NCBI GenBank assembly: GCA_020137815.1 | Contig: CM035359.1 | Span: forward strand, 4,560,032-4,624,031 | Length of the DNA: 64,000 bases | Source of the DNA: Hormiphora californensis | Taxonomy: Eukaryota; Ctenophora; Tentaculata; Cydippida; Pleurobrachiidae | Direction of reading: 5' to 3' | Shown here: positions 1 through 10,577 of the stretch, piece after piece | Layout: the number at the start of each line of letters is the position of its first letter | How positions within the stretch are numbered: position 1 is the first letter of the stretch | Notes under the pieces: model-generated | Database searches by the model: none | What the model was told of the DNA's origin: nothing | The model's input: only the letters and a program-made list of their open reading frames with translations | Program-made: the position numbers and the translations under genes

Positions 1-457
1 ACCGATCAAAGCATTGACAATCGTACTGTAAAATTTTGCAAAAAAGTTATAAAATTTTTTAAAGGTATACCAGCCACGTCCGAATCGTGTTTCGAATCGG
101 TGCATCTTATCGCATGTCCTGCTGCTAATTAGACGGAACGAATCGAAACGTGATCCCCATCGAATCGAAATTTTGACGCTTGGACCTTGGTGAACTTGTG
201 ATTCGATGGGCACCATGGGGATCACGTATCGGTTCGTTCCGAACCGTCTAATTAGCAGAATGACTTGCGATAAGATGCACCGATTCGAAACACGATTCGG
301 ACATTGCTGAAATCTTTTTGAAAAATTTCACAAAAAATTTCACAAAAAATTTCACAAAAAATTTCACAAAAAAATTCTAAAATTTTTGGGGGAAAAAAAT
401 CCTGTCCCTAAATCGGGGTGTCCCTAAATCGGGGGTCCCTAAATCGGGGTCCGACTG
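1..457. mobile_element. pogo/Tigger-like non-autonomous element, right part
   Basis: Right-hand part of the family seen complete at 5754-7512; the left part lies outside the window. It contains a long imperfect inverted repeat (about 75-150 against 205-300, sharing GTCTAATTAGCAG), then A-rich DNA, then three direct copies of a TCCCTAAATCGGGG unit (about 410-450), ending in the terminal repeat GGGGTCCGACTG. No transposase reading frame is present. Confidence 0.75.
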
Positions 458-1218
458 TTCGGGGCCTGGTAAGGCCCCCCGACCCGAATATAACCCAAAC
501 TCAACCCATCCCCCCTAAAACATCCCCCCTAAAACTAAAACAACGGGGCCGAGCCGACAGGCCCTTAATACCAGATGAAAAAAAACCATAAAACCATAAA
601 ACCATAACCATAACCATAAAACCATAGATATTTTTAGAGTGAAAGTTTTGAAGCCCCCTGAAGTAGTAGAGAGGTGTTCTATGGCTCGTTGGAAAGGTCT
701 CGAGGTCCCGCGACGTATAGGGGGTGTGGTGATGGCCATACCTAAACCTATAAGGGGTAGGACGCGAAAAACAGTCAAAATAAGGGGTATACAGAACTCG
801 GCAATTAGAAGGAGTAGAAAGGTGTTCTAGGGTGCGTTCGAAAGCTCTCGAGGTGCTGAAGTAATTGGAATGTAATTGGAAGTAATTACATGTAATTAAA
901 GTGTAATTACATGTAATTAAAGGGTAATTACATGTAATTAAAAGGTCTAAATGACCCCAAATGACAATTTAGACATATTTTGACATATTTTGAGGCCCTG
1001 AGACCAGCGGGTGGCCAAATTTAATCAGGTTTCGGGTCGGCTGACGTAAAAACTCCGCGTTTTGGTCGAGGTATATATAATAAGAAAATACTTGACAAGT
1101 TGACACAGCTATTTTGTCTAATGTACTCAGCTCTAATGTACTCTAATGTACTCTAATGTACTCTAATGTACTCTAATGTACTCTAATGTACTCTAATGTA
1201 CTCTAATGTATACTTCAG
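458..1218. repeat. Gene-free stretch with short repeats and a 10-bp array
   Basis: No convincing exon seen. 840-950 has repeated GTAATTACATGTAATTA blocks. 1131-1208 is about eight copies of the 10-mer CTCTAATGTA, ending ten bases before the splice acceptor at 1218. The transmembrane-anchor exon expected upstream of the sulfotransferase was not found here. Confidence 0.7.
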
Positions 1219-1800
1219 GACCCCAAACAAAGAATCCCACGCCAATAAAATCGGAGGAAAAGTTCGTTGAGAAGGAACCTGAAACTGTCGAGGAACGGGA
1301 TGGCTTTGAAAATCATGCAACGGTAATTATGTTATGTGTATGAGTTTGGAGCTAACTACCAGTACCAATGCTGTTCTAACCCGAAACCCGAAACAGGGTC
1401 TAGCTATAGCAGGGTCTTTAGCAGAGTATATAAATATAGCTAGGCAATACCAATGATGAGTTTACAAACGTGACACAAGGGTCACCATGATATTTGTTTG
1501 TTTGTTAGGCACGTTATCAATTTACTCACGTCTCCCCTCACTGCAGGACCAGGATGTGAAGACATTGTTACGACCAGAAGAAGTAATTGTCCCTGACCCT
1601 GTGGAACATCATCTACCCAATGAAATATTTAAACCAATCATTCATAACAATGGCCATAACAAACTATCCCCCGACTACCATGATCAACCAACGGTTAGTG
1701 TTCATCTTTTTGATATTATTTTGATTTTGTATACTATGATTTCTTAGCAAGAGTATTATACAAGTTATAAACATGGACCTTTCAAGTCACCCCCCCCCCC

Positions 1801-1831
<31 letters not shown>

Positions 1832-4800
1832 CTAAACCGTGTGTTTACAGGTTGTAGCAGAGTTAGATTTCACTCGGTTAAAGACCGCTGGGGAGTTTCC
1901 GGACCGGTACTCTGATTTCGGGGACCCGGAAAAGTTTGATTGCGATGGAGAGTACTGTGTAATCAATGGACGATCTGTTAAACAGTAAGTCACCGTTGGT
2001 TACCCAGCTGTTATTATATTGCTCCGTGAGCTATTATGGTGCGAATGCAAATGGGTATTTTCATTACCAATAGTCACCGCAGCCTGATCCAAATTCTACT
2101 CCGATATGTACAACAGAGCAACCCATTTTATTGTAATTATCCATCGCTTCCAGGGCGCTACTAAAAGAAACCCCGAGTGACATGTTCACTTTTCTCCCTC
2201 CGCCGGAAGAGTTCCTGAAAGAGTTCAAGAACCCTTGCTGGAAGGCCCCTGATGGAACAAATCAACAGAGGCTCTTTTGTGTGCCATACTTTTATATAAT
2301 AGGTAAATGGATATGAAGAATAATATTGATTAGGTATAGATTCTTATATAAACTACCTCCTCTACAACTGTTGTACAGAGGGCGTGTTCGCTCGACAACT
2401 CACTTTCAATATTTTTTGTTTGTTTGCATGTTGTTCAAAACTTCCATGTCCATTTCAAGGTGTCACCAAGTGCGGAACGACTGACATGTTCTCAATTCTG
2501 AAACACCACAAAAACGTGTTCTCGCGAGCAAGAAAGGAGTCTCACTACATCGACAGGGCGAGGAGGGGACGATCTCTTCGAATGAATAGACCTCCCGATA
2601 GACGTGAGTAACGTCAATGAGAGATTCATGACTGGATTTATCCAATCAATTTAATTTAATTTTCTTGCAAAATATACACCCAACCGCGCTATTATAAGAA
2701 TAACTCCGAGCCATATCTTGAGGATATAACACGATAACCCTCTTCTCCCCCAGGTCCTCTATCGTTTAGTACATGGGCTAACCAGGGCCGCTTCCGATCC
2801 CAACTGCTGGAGACCTACCACTATACCGAGGGAGATCCGGTTCTGTTTCATGGTATTACCATGGATGCCACCCCCTCCCATTCTTGGGATAACGAGTACT
2901 GGGAACTCTTTCATCAGGTACATTATTATGAACATTATGTACATTGTACATTATGTACATTATTGTACATTATTGTACATTATGTACATTGTACCCAGAG
3001 GGGTACCCCCTCCCATTCTTGGGATAACGAGTACTGGGAACTCTTTCATCAGGTACATTATTATGAACATTATGTACATTGTACATTATGTACATTATTG
3101 TACATTATTGTACACTATGTACATTGTACCCAGAGGGGTACCCCCTCCCATTCTTGGGATAACGAGTACTGGGAACTCTTTCATCAGGTACATTATTATG
3201 AACATTATGTACATTGTACATTATGTACATTGTAGGATTTTATTATGCCTATAAGTTGTACCTGAAAACTTATAACACGAGACCGAAGGTCGAGTGTTAT
3301 AAGTGCAAAAATAATGATCCGAGACCACAGGTCGAGGCAGATTCTTGTACTTTAGTGCACGAGCCTGCGAGTGCCACTAAGTGTAACTACCTCACGAGCC
3401 TGCGAGTGATGTAGTTTTACTTTTTGACCGAGCCTGCGAGGTCTAAAAGTGTAAGAATCTGGGACATTATTGTTGACGTCAGGTACAACGAAAATAGGCA
3501 TAATAAAATTGCATTGTAAAATTTTTAAAACAAGAGTGAGAGACACTTTAGGGCGTAACAATAGAGCGAATTCATGATATGGTAGCAGGCAGAGATATCA
3601 GTATAAGATAAGATAACGCCTGAGATAGGTAAAGAGAGTGAGAGATTAGTGAGAGTGAGAGAGATAAAGAATGTGTGGGACGTGGGTCCGGGAGTTCGTA
3701 ACTGTTATCTTGATCTCGGTGCTGCAACGGCTTGATAGCGTGAGAGAAGAAGAGAGAGAGGGAGGGAGTTCGTAAATGCTTATCTTTCTAACGGTTTTTA
3801 AGTGTGACAGAAACAGTGGAGTAAGGAGTTCTAAGTGCAGCAGTGTTATAAGTTTTCATGTATCACTGGGGGGTGTTATAAGTGAAAACTTATAACACTG
3901 GGGGGTGTTATAAGTGAAAACTTATAACACTGGGGGGTGTTATAAGTTGTACAAGCAGTGCTACCTAAAGAATTATATTATATCTCAAAATTTTACAATG
4001 TACATTATGTACATTATGCCCCACAAAAGGGTGCAGAGCACGGAAACAGTGTCAAGCGACTCAAGCTTTCCGGCCCAATATGTGGTAATGTCCGATTCGC
4101 TTGCGAGATCTTGCGATCCTTAGTTAGTTTGTTTTTGTGCGTGTAATCCTCCACATAATATCCTCTACTGCAGGGATATAGGGAACCTCCCGTTACGAAC
4201 CCCGACCTTATTTCCACAATCAACCCTAAATCAAAAATAATCATCTCCCTGCGTGACCCTATTAAAAGGTAAAGAAAATATTTTTATTTATGAAAAAAGC
4301 CTCATTTATCCTAAATCGTGTTAGAATCTTCTTTTGATATTCAAGCTATCACTGAATATTATTACTGACTCACATATTTTATCTCCACAAGAATGCAGTC
4401 AGCGTACCAATTCTTCTGTGCTTTCCACGTATACGACTGTGACAAGCCCGTAACACCGGAGAAGTTCCACCGGTAAATAATAGCTTACACTACCATGACA
4501 ATTAATAGCATCAATTATGAGATCTGTTCAGGATTAAATAGGGAGGAAAATTAGAAAAATAAAAAATCATTGTTTTAGGCTGGTGATGGACGCCCTGAAT
4601 ACCTTTGCCCAGTGCCGAGTCTCTAACAGTGCCCGGGGATGCGTCTACAGCACATTCGACGCATCAGCTAGCAACTCACCTTTACGCCAGGTTTTTCAAT
4701 TAATTAATTATCAATTAATTAATTAATCAAATCTACATCATTAATTAATTAATTTCCCCTCACATTGACTCCAATTACAGCTAGCTATATAAATGGCATG

Positions 4801-7800
4801 TTTTTGTTTGAATATTCTATCTAGATCTTCTGAGCTAGCATATCTCATCGCAGAGTTGAGTTATAACTCAAACTATATTTTCAGTATCTACTCTATCTAT
4901 AACTCAAACTATATTTTCAGTATCTACTCTGTCTATAACTCAACCTATATTTTCAGTATTTACTCTGTCTATAACTCAACCTATATTTTCAGTATTTACT
5001 CTGTCTATAACTCAAACTATATTTTCAGTATCTACTCTGTCTATAACTCAAACCATATTTTCAGTATTTACTCTGTCTATAATTCAACCTATATTTTCAG
5101 TATCTACTCTGTCTATAACTCAACCTTTATTTTCAGTATTTAATCTGTCTATAACTCAAACTATATTTTCAGTATCTACTCTGTCTATAACTCAACCTTT
5201 ATTTTCAGTATTTAATCTGTCTATAACTCAAACTATATTTTCAGTATTTACTCTGTCTATAACTCAACCTATATTTTCAGTATTTACTCTGTCTATAACT
5301 CAAACTATATTTTCAGTATTTACTCTGTCTATAACTCAAACCATATTTTCAGTATTTACTCTGTCTATAACTCAACCTATATTTTCAGTATTTACTCTGT
5401 CTATAACTCAACCTATATTTTCAGTATTTACTCTGTCTATAACTCAACCTATATTTTCAGTATCTATTCTGTCGTTAACTCAACCTATATTTTCAGTATT
5501 TACTCTGTCTATAACTCAACCTATATTTTCAGTATTTACTCTGTCTATAACTCAACCTATATTTTCAGTATTTACTCTGTCTATAACTCAAACTATATTT
5601 TCAGTATTTACTCTGTCTACTTGGCGGATTGGTTGGCTGTCTTCCCAAGGGAACAAGTACATGTTATCAAGTTTGAGGATCACATTAAAAACCAAGCAGA
5701 AAGCTTTCAAGAGCTATCCGCATTTCTTGACATAGGTATGACAATACTCTATACAGTCGGACCCCGATTTAGTGGCATCCTCGGGGGAAAGAAATCCTGC
5801 CACTAAATCGGGGTGCCACTAAATCGGGGTGAGCCATATTTGGCCCATAAAAACCTATTTTATGCCCAAAATGCTATACTAAGACTAAAGACACCTCTAA
5901 CTGTTATATGCAATATTCATGTATTGATTACATGATCATTTCTGATTAGAAATAGAAAACGATCAAATAAATTTTTCAAAAAAATTGTGAAAAATTTTCT
6001 AAGTTATACCAGCCCGTCCGATTTGTGTTTCGAATCGGTGCAGCTTCCTGGATGTCCTGTCTAATTAGCGGGTTCGAAACGAACTGATACGTGATACCAT
6101 GCCAAATCGGGGCACCCTAACCCTTTGGAGACGATTGGGTCACAGGTGACCCACAACTTTGAACCCATATAGCGTCTTTCTAGACCATATTTGAAAGTTT
6201 TAAATCGTTTCCAGGGTTGAACCATACATTTTTCTAGCATTTTGAGGTCGTTTTGAGCCTCTGAAGTTGTCGACTTTGGAAAACAGGGCTAAAACAGTGC
6301 ATTTGGTAGGCAAAATGGGTAGTTTAATGGCCATATCTCAAAATTGGTACGAGTATACTTAAAATGGACTTGGAAAATGCAAGAAAAGTGTATATTTTAC
6401 CCCGGGGTAAAGTTTCAGGGTGATATTCCAAATTTTGTGCCTCTCAGAGGCCTTCAAAGTGCTGGGTCACCTGTGACCCAATCGTCCCCTAACGCTAAAA
6501 TAGGAATTTGCATTTTACGAGCATTTCTAAAGGAATGGCCCCCGATAAAAGTCTAAAACGGCATTTTTTAAACAGTTGCTAGCGACTAACCGACTCTATC
6601 ATTGTTATCTGAACATCTTAGGGAGTCGATGAAAAAATTTTTGAGATCCGTGCTCCTTCAGAAAATTTTTCATCTCGGCCAATTTTGAAATTCTAAAATC
6701 GGCTAGAGATGAGATAGAGAGGCCCATAGGGTGTGCAAACTGTGCAGAATGGCCGGGTTTATATAAGTGTTATGAACAAACATAGGGTCTAAAATGAGCG
6801 GTTTTCGAGTTATCGGGCAAAATAGCGGCAAAATCTCAATTCCTATTTTAGCGTTAGGGGACGATTGGGTCACAGGTGACCCAATAGAAATACAGGTGGT
6901 AGAACCAAAATTCCTTTTCCTGCGTTCAAGTAGGTTCAAAGTGAGTGTCTCCAGAAAGTTTTAGAGAATTCTGTCGACAGGGGGCTTATCGTCCCCAAAG
7001 GGCTAAGCGGGTGAGGAAGTATCAAAATTTCAAAATAACTTTTTCTCTCAAAATTTATGGGGAGCACCGATCAAAGCATTGATAATCGTACTGTAAAATT
7101 TTGCAAAAAAAAGTTGTAAAATTTTTTAAAGTTATACCAGCCACGTCCGAATCGTGTTTCGAATCGGTGCATCTTATCGCATGTCCTGCTGCTAATTAGA
7201 CGGTTCGGAACAAATCGAAACGTGATCCTCATCGAATCGAAATTTTGACGCTTGGTGAACTAATGATTCAATGGCCCCATGGGGATCACGTATCGGTTCG
7301 TTCCGAACCGTCTAATTAGCAGCAGGACATGCGATAAGATTCACTGATTCGAAACACGATTCGGACGTGGCTGGTATTCCTTTGAAAAATTTTCAAAAAA
7401 ATTTCAAAAAAATTTCACGAAAAAAAAATCAAAAAAATTTTTGGGGGAAAAAAATCCTGCCACTAAATCGGGGTGCCACTAAATCGGGGGCCACTAAATC
7501 GGGGTCCGACTGTAACATAATCTCTATTTATAGGCGCTTTCGCCTTTCATCAATTTATCAAATGTCAAATATGCTTTGCAACGCGGTTAACCCACACAGG
7601 AAAATGATACAGGCTAGCTTCCAAACATGCCAATTGCTGACGTGTTTCGACGCAAAGGTTGTTAATAACCGATTCTATATATCTTCAGAGCCGTATGACG
7701 AAGGCGATCTAACTAGTTTCATGGATAAACATAACGTCGCCAACTCGCTAAAGGACAGTAAACGAATACCATACATGTTGCCAGAGACTATTACCGCCCT

Positions 7801-7894
7801 AGAAGAATTCTTTGCTCCATTTTTGGGAGATTTGGTAGAAATGCTGGGTGATGAGAAATGGAGCTGGGGCAGACCAACCGTATCACCAAACTAA
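1219..7894 (+). CDS. Carbohydrate sulfotransferase, CHST15-like (partial 5' end)
   Basis: Likely Golgi sulfotransferase moving sulfate from PAPS to a glycan. Exons: 1219-1322, 1547-1693, 1851-1984, 2154-2302, 2460-2603, 2754-2917, 4174-4268, 4392-4472, 4579-4690, 5605-5735 and 7534-7894 (stop). The first nine join in consistent phase. The 5'-phosphosulfate motif reads YIIGVTKCGTTDMF across the 2302/2460 junction. The 3'-phosphate motif KIIISLRDPIKR is in 4174-4268. MDATPSHSWDN and YSVYLADWLAVFP also match the CHST15 (GalNAc4S-6ST) group, and the C-terminus FFAPF...LGDEKWSW fits its last helix. The N-terminal cytoplasmic/TM exon is not seen. The last two junctions do not keep phase by the obvious sites (0 to 2, then 1 to 2), so a microexon, an assembly error or decay at the 3' end is possible. 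Family 0.9, intactness unsure. Confidence 0.8.
2871..3235 (+). repeat. Three tandem 135-bp copies of an exon-intron donor junction
   Basis: The last 47 bases of exon 2754-2917 (from CCCCCTCCCATTCTTGGG), its donor CAG|GTACAT and about 85 bases of intron are repeated with starts at 2871, 3006 and 3141. Copies are nearly identical. The coding frame stays open through all three (45 codons per unit). Intron parts are built from TGTACATTA words. Confidence 0.95.
3268..3445. repeat. Run of five short hairpins with a shared loop core
   Basis: Inside the intron 2918-4173. Cores CGAGACC...GGTCGAG at 3278-3294 and 3320-3336, and CGAGCCTGCGAG at 3360-3371, 3395-3406 and 3429-3440. Most cores are flanked by their own, different complementary arms, for example ACTTATAACAC with GTGTTATAAGT, and CTAC...GTAG. 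Confidence 0.75.
3845..3950. repeat. Palindromic tandem repeat, about 32-36 bp unit
   Basis: About three copies of a unit made of GTGTTATAAG, AAAACTTATAACAC and GGGG. Each unit can fold on itself. It shares TTATAACAC with the hairpin run at 3268. The rest of the intron (3460-4170) is GA-rich and shows no exon. Confidence 0.8.
4862..5604 (+). repeat. 36-bp minisatellite: 21 copies of a splice acceptor
   Basis: Each unit holds TATATTTTCAG followed by TATTTACTCTGTCTA, the polypyrimidine/AG and first exon bases of exon 5605-5735. The AG recurs at 4884, 4920 and so on to 5604, exactly 20 intervals of 36 bases without indels. 36 is a multiple of three and the array frame (FSIYSVYNS) equals the coding frame of the exon, apart from copies with TTTAATC that carry a stop. 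Confidence 0.95.
5754..7512. mobile_element. pogo/Tigger-like non-autonomous element in the last sulfotransferase intron
   Basis: Starts CAGTCGGACCCCGATTTA and ends AAATCGGGGTCCGACTG, flanked on both sides by TA, the Tc1/mariner-pogo target site. Subterminal direct repeats GCCACTAAATCGGGG occur near both ends. The interior carries a long inverted repeat (about 7140-7370) and a second nested element at 6121-7002. No transposase is encoded. Similarity to Tigger ends is from general knowledge of that family. Confidence 0.85.
6121..7002. mobile_element. Nested element with CCCTTTGGGGACGAT ends
   Basis: Terminal repeats CCCTTTGGAGACGAT and ATCGTCCCCAAAGGG, flanked by CTAA on both sides (possible 4-bp target duplication, as in TTAA-type elements). 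The uninterrupted sister sequence near 45140 lacks this block, which supports insertion. It holds three copies of the 16-bp palindrome GGGTCACAGGTGACCC (6137, 6464, 6867). No long ORF. Confidence 0.75.
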
Positions 7895-8299
7895 ACCAAT
7901 TTAAAACCATGTGTGTGTATCACTGTATGGTGTAGAGTAAATAGATGCATTTTTGCAAAGCAGCACTCTATGTGTAGGTTTATTTTTCAGAGCTGTTATT
8001 TTTTTACATACGTTGACCACTAACATGTTTTGTTGCGACACCGTCGCTAGCACATTGTATTATACTGAAAAATGTGGGCTGATATTTATGCTGTGCAGCT
8101 GAGTTAATTCTAAACAGAGTGTTTTGTTAAGCGTGAATATTTACGGGTATGTTTATAAAGGAGCAGCTTGAAATACGGGAATCTTTATAAAGGAGCAGCT
8201 TGAAATATGGGTATCTTTATAAAGGAGCAGCTTAAAATATGGGTATCTTAATAAAAGAGCAGTTTCAAGCTTCTTATTTTAATCTGAGTGATTTTGTTA
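7895..8299 (+). other. 3' flank of the sulfotransferase and a 34-bp tandem repeat
   Basis: 7895-8150 is AT-rich, probably 3' UTR and spacer. 8153-8240 is three copies of a unit with TTTATAAAGGAGCAGCTTGA. No gene seen. Confidence 0.6.
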
Positions 8300-8533
8300 T
8301 TGGGCGAAAACGGTCGTGCCTGAAATCTCAGGTCCAGGCCACGGCTAATTTCCACGGAGACCTGAAATCTCAGGTTCAGGGCACGGCTATTTTCCACGGA
8401 GACCTGAAATCTCAGGTTTCAATGACGGCTGTCGGCTATAATAGGGAATAGCCGTCACTGAAACCTGAGTTCTCAGGTCTCAGTGGAAAATAGCCGTGGC
8501 CTGGACCTGAGGTTCAGGCACGACTGTTTTCCC
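8300..8533. mobile_element. Hairpin MITE, GAAAACAGTCGTGCCTGA family
   Basis: Long inverted repeat whose ends read GGCGAAAACGGTCGTGCCTG and CACGACTGTTTTCCC. The left arm is built from three direct repeats of CCTGAAATCTCAGG, itself a dyad. Smaller relatives lie at 29834-29885, 32542-32632 and 63187-63352. Just upstream of the actin gene. Confidence 0.8.
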
Positions 8534-8663
8534 TCATGATAGCCCCATACTTGGTGGAGTCAGTGTTATACCATTATCCTTTCCGTGTTTTTATTTTATT
8601 TCGTCTGCTTACAGACATTCGGGAACCAACGTGTGTGTTATCATTTCTCTCCAAATTAGTGGC

Positions 8664-9977
8664 ATGGATTATGATGCCGTAGTTGTTGATAATGGATCTG
8701 GAATGGTTAAGGCTGGGTTCGCTGGAGATGATGCTCCCCGAGTTGTCTTTCCTCCCATTGTTGGCCGGCCCAAGTACCAGGGTGTCATGGTTGGTATGGG
8801 ACAGAGGGACTGCTATGTCGGGGATGAAGCCCAGCGCAACAGAGGTATCAGCTGAAATCTGAAGTAACAGCTTTTGAGCATAAAGTAGTGTCTGACTCTG
8901 GTCTGGAAACCCCCTACTGAACGGAGGTTTTCTGGATCAGATTTTCAAGATGAATCCAATGCAACAGGATTTAGCTTTCTATCTTATCGGGAAGTTTGGA
9001 ATGAAGGCCCTTTTTCTGGAGCCAATCAGAGGCTTGGATTTCGAAATAATGGCCTCTGATTGGCTCGCACACTAAAAAAGAGGGGTTGAAGCACAAACTT
9101 CCCGATAAGATAGAAAGCTAAGTCCTGAAATCCGGTTGCGCTCAGCACTGGATTTGTCTTAAAAAAGGCGACGATAAGAAAATAATAAAAGCTATTTTCA
9201 ACTAGGGGTTCTCAGACCACAGCCAGATACTATTGAGCGTGGAATCATCACCAACTGGGACGATATGGAGAAGATCTGGCATCACACTTTCTACAACGAG
9301 CTCCGAATTGCCCCTGAAAAGCACCCCGTCCTCCTGACTGAGGCTCCCCTGAACCCCAAGCCCAACAGGGAGAAGATGACCCAGATCATGTTCGAGACCT
9401 TCAACACCCCTGCCATGTATGTTGCCATCCAGGCTGTCCTGTCCCTGTACGCTAATGATAGAACGACTGGTATCGTCCTGGATTCTGGTGATGGTGTTTC
9501 TCACTCTGTTCCTATCTATGAGGGTAAGAGAAACGTACTGTCCCCGCACGGACCAATGACATTGACATGTTATACTCAATACTGTCCCTAATTTGTCAAA
9601 AAAGTGTACTAATTCCCGAGACCCTCTTCCAGCCTGCTTTCATCGGAATGGAGTCTGCTTCAGGAATCCACGAGACATGCTACAACTCCATCATGAAGTG
9701 CGATGTTGACATGAGTGTGAAGGATCTGTTCGCCAACATCGTCCTCTCCGGCGGAACCACCATGTACCCTGGTATTGCCGACAGGATGCAGAAGGAGATC
9801 ACCGCCCTCGCTCCCCCTTCCATGAAGATCAAGATCATTGCTCCTCCTGAGAGGAAGTACTCCGTCTGGATCGGAGGATCCATCCTGGCCTCTCTCTCCA
9901 CCTTCCAGACCATGTGGATATCCAAGCAGGAGTACGACGAGTCTGGTCCCTCCATTGTACACAGGAAATGTTTCTAG
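8664..9977 (+). pseudogene. Actin, with an internal block missing
   Basis: Exon 8664-8844 starts [20 protein letters not shown] and carries the phosphate loop; exon 9206-9523 carries [18 protein letters not shown] through [15 protein letters not shown]; a final segment from about 9621 to 9977 carries [11 protein letters not shown] through PSIVHRKCF and the stop. Exons 1 and 2 join in phase 1. Actin is normally about 375 residues. Here roughly 88 residues between PIYEG and LFQP are absent, and the 9524-9620 interval is too short to hold them. No acceptor there restores the phase. TLKYPIEHG is replaced by the divergent [10 protein letters not shown]. An actin-derived pseudogene or a locus with a deleted exon is most likely; a collapsed assembly is possible. 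Family identity is certain. Confidence 0.85.
8885..9170. mobile_element. MITE in actin intron 1
   Basis: Inverted repeat with inner arms TAGCTTTCTATCTTATCGGG (8973 onward) and its complement near 9100-9120, plus GATTTCAGGACTTAGC-like outer parts. A solo relative lies at 39034-39186, bounded by GTCTGACTGTG and CACAGTCAGAC. Confidence 0.65.
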
Positions 9978-10340
9978 AATTTGAAAACTCGGTAATTTAC
10001 AAGGTCCTGGTGATCGTTGTTTAGTTACCCCTTACTCAACAAGGTGATCGCACATTCGCCCAAGCCCCAAAATCTGTCTGGCGACAGTGCAGTGCGCTCA
10101 GATGGGGTCGGCGGCGCCAGACAGCACAAAATAGCACTCAGACAAACAGGTATTTGGCACCATGCAAATTCAGTAGTTGACTATTATAGTTGCCCTTCGG
10201 TGGGCAAGGTGTCCACCTCCTCTTCCTTCTCTCATGATTCTTTCCAGTATAATTTCAATCTTGTTCGGATATAGAATAATGTGCAATTGTATAATATTCA
10301 GATTAATAATCGATTATTTTGGGGTTTTTTAAGAGTAAGA

Positions 10341-10402
<62 letters not shown>

Positions 10403-10577
10403 TTGGTTTGGTTTTGGTTTGGTTTGAAAATATGATGGTGGACGAACAGCAATGTAAATCAAATAAATGATAAACAACTGGGTCCCGCCCCGTGCGAAGA
10501 GATCGAAATCATGATAGTAAAAACAGTTAAAACAGGGAAAGGATCTCCACAAGCTTGTGGGGCAAAATTTAATGAGT
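9978..10577. other. Actin 3' flank with GA microsatellite
   Basis: 10065-10125 is an imperfect dyad around CTGTCTGGCGAC and GGCGCCAGACAG; a related CGCTCAGATGGGG piece recurs near 35070. 10336-10402 is (GA)n. 10403-10425 is GGTTTGGTTT-type repeat, which may be the 3' tail of the LINE fragment that follows on the minus strand. Confidence 0.6.
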
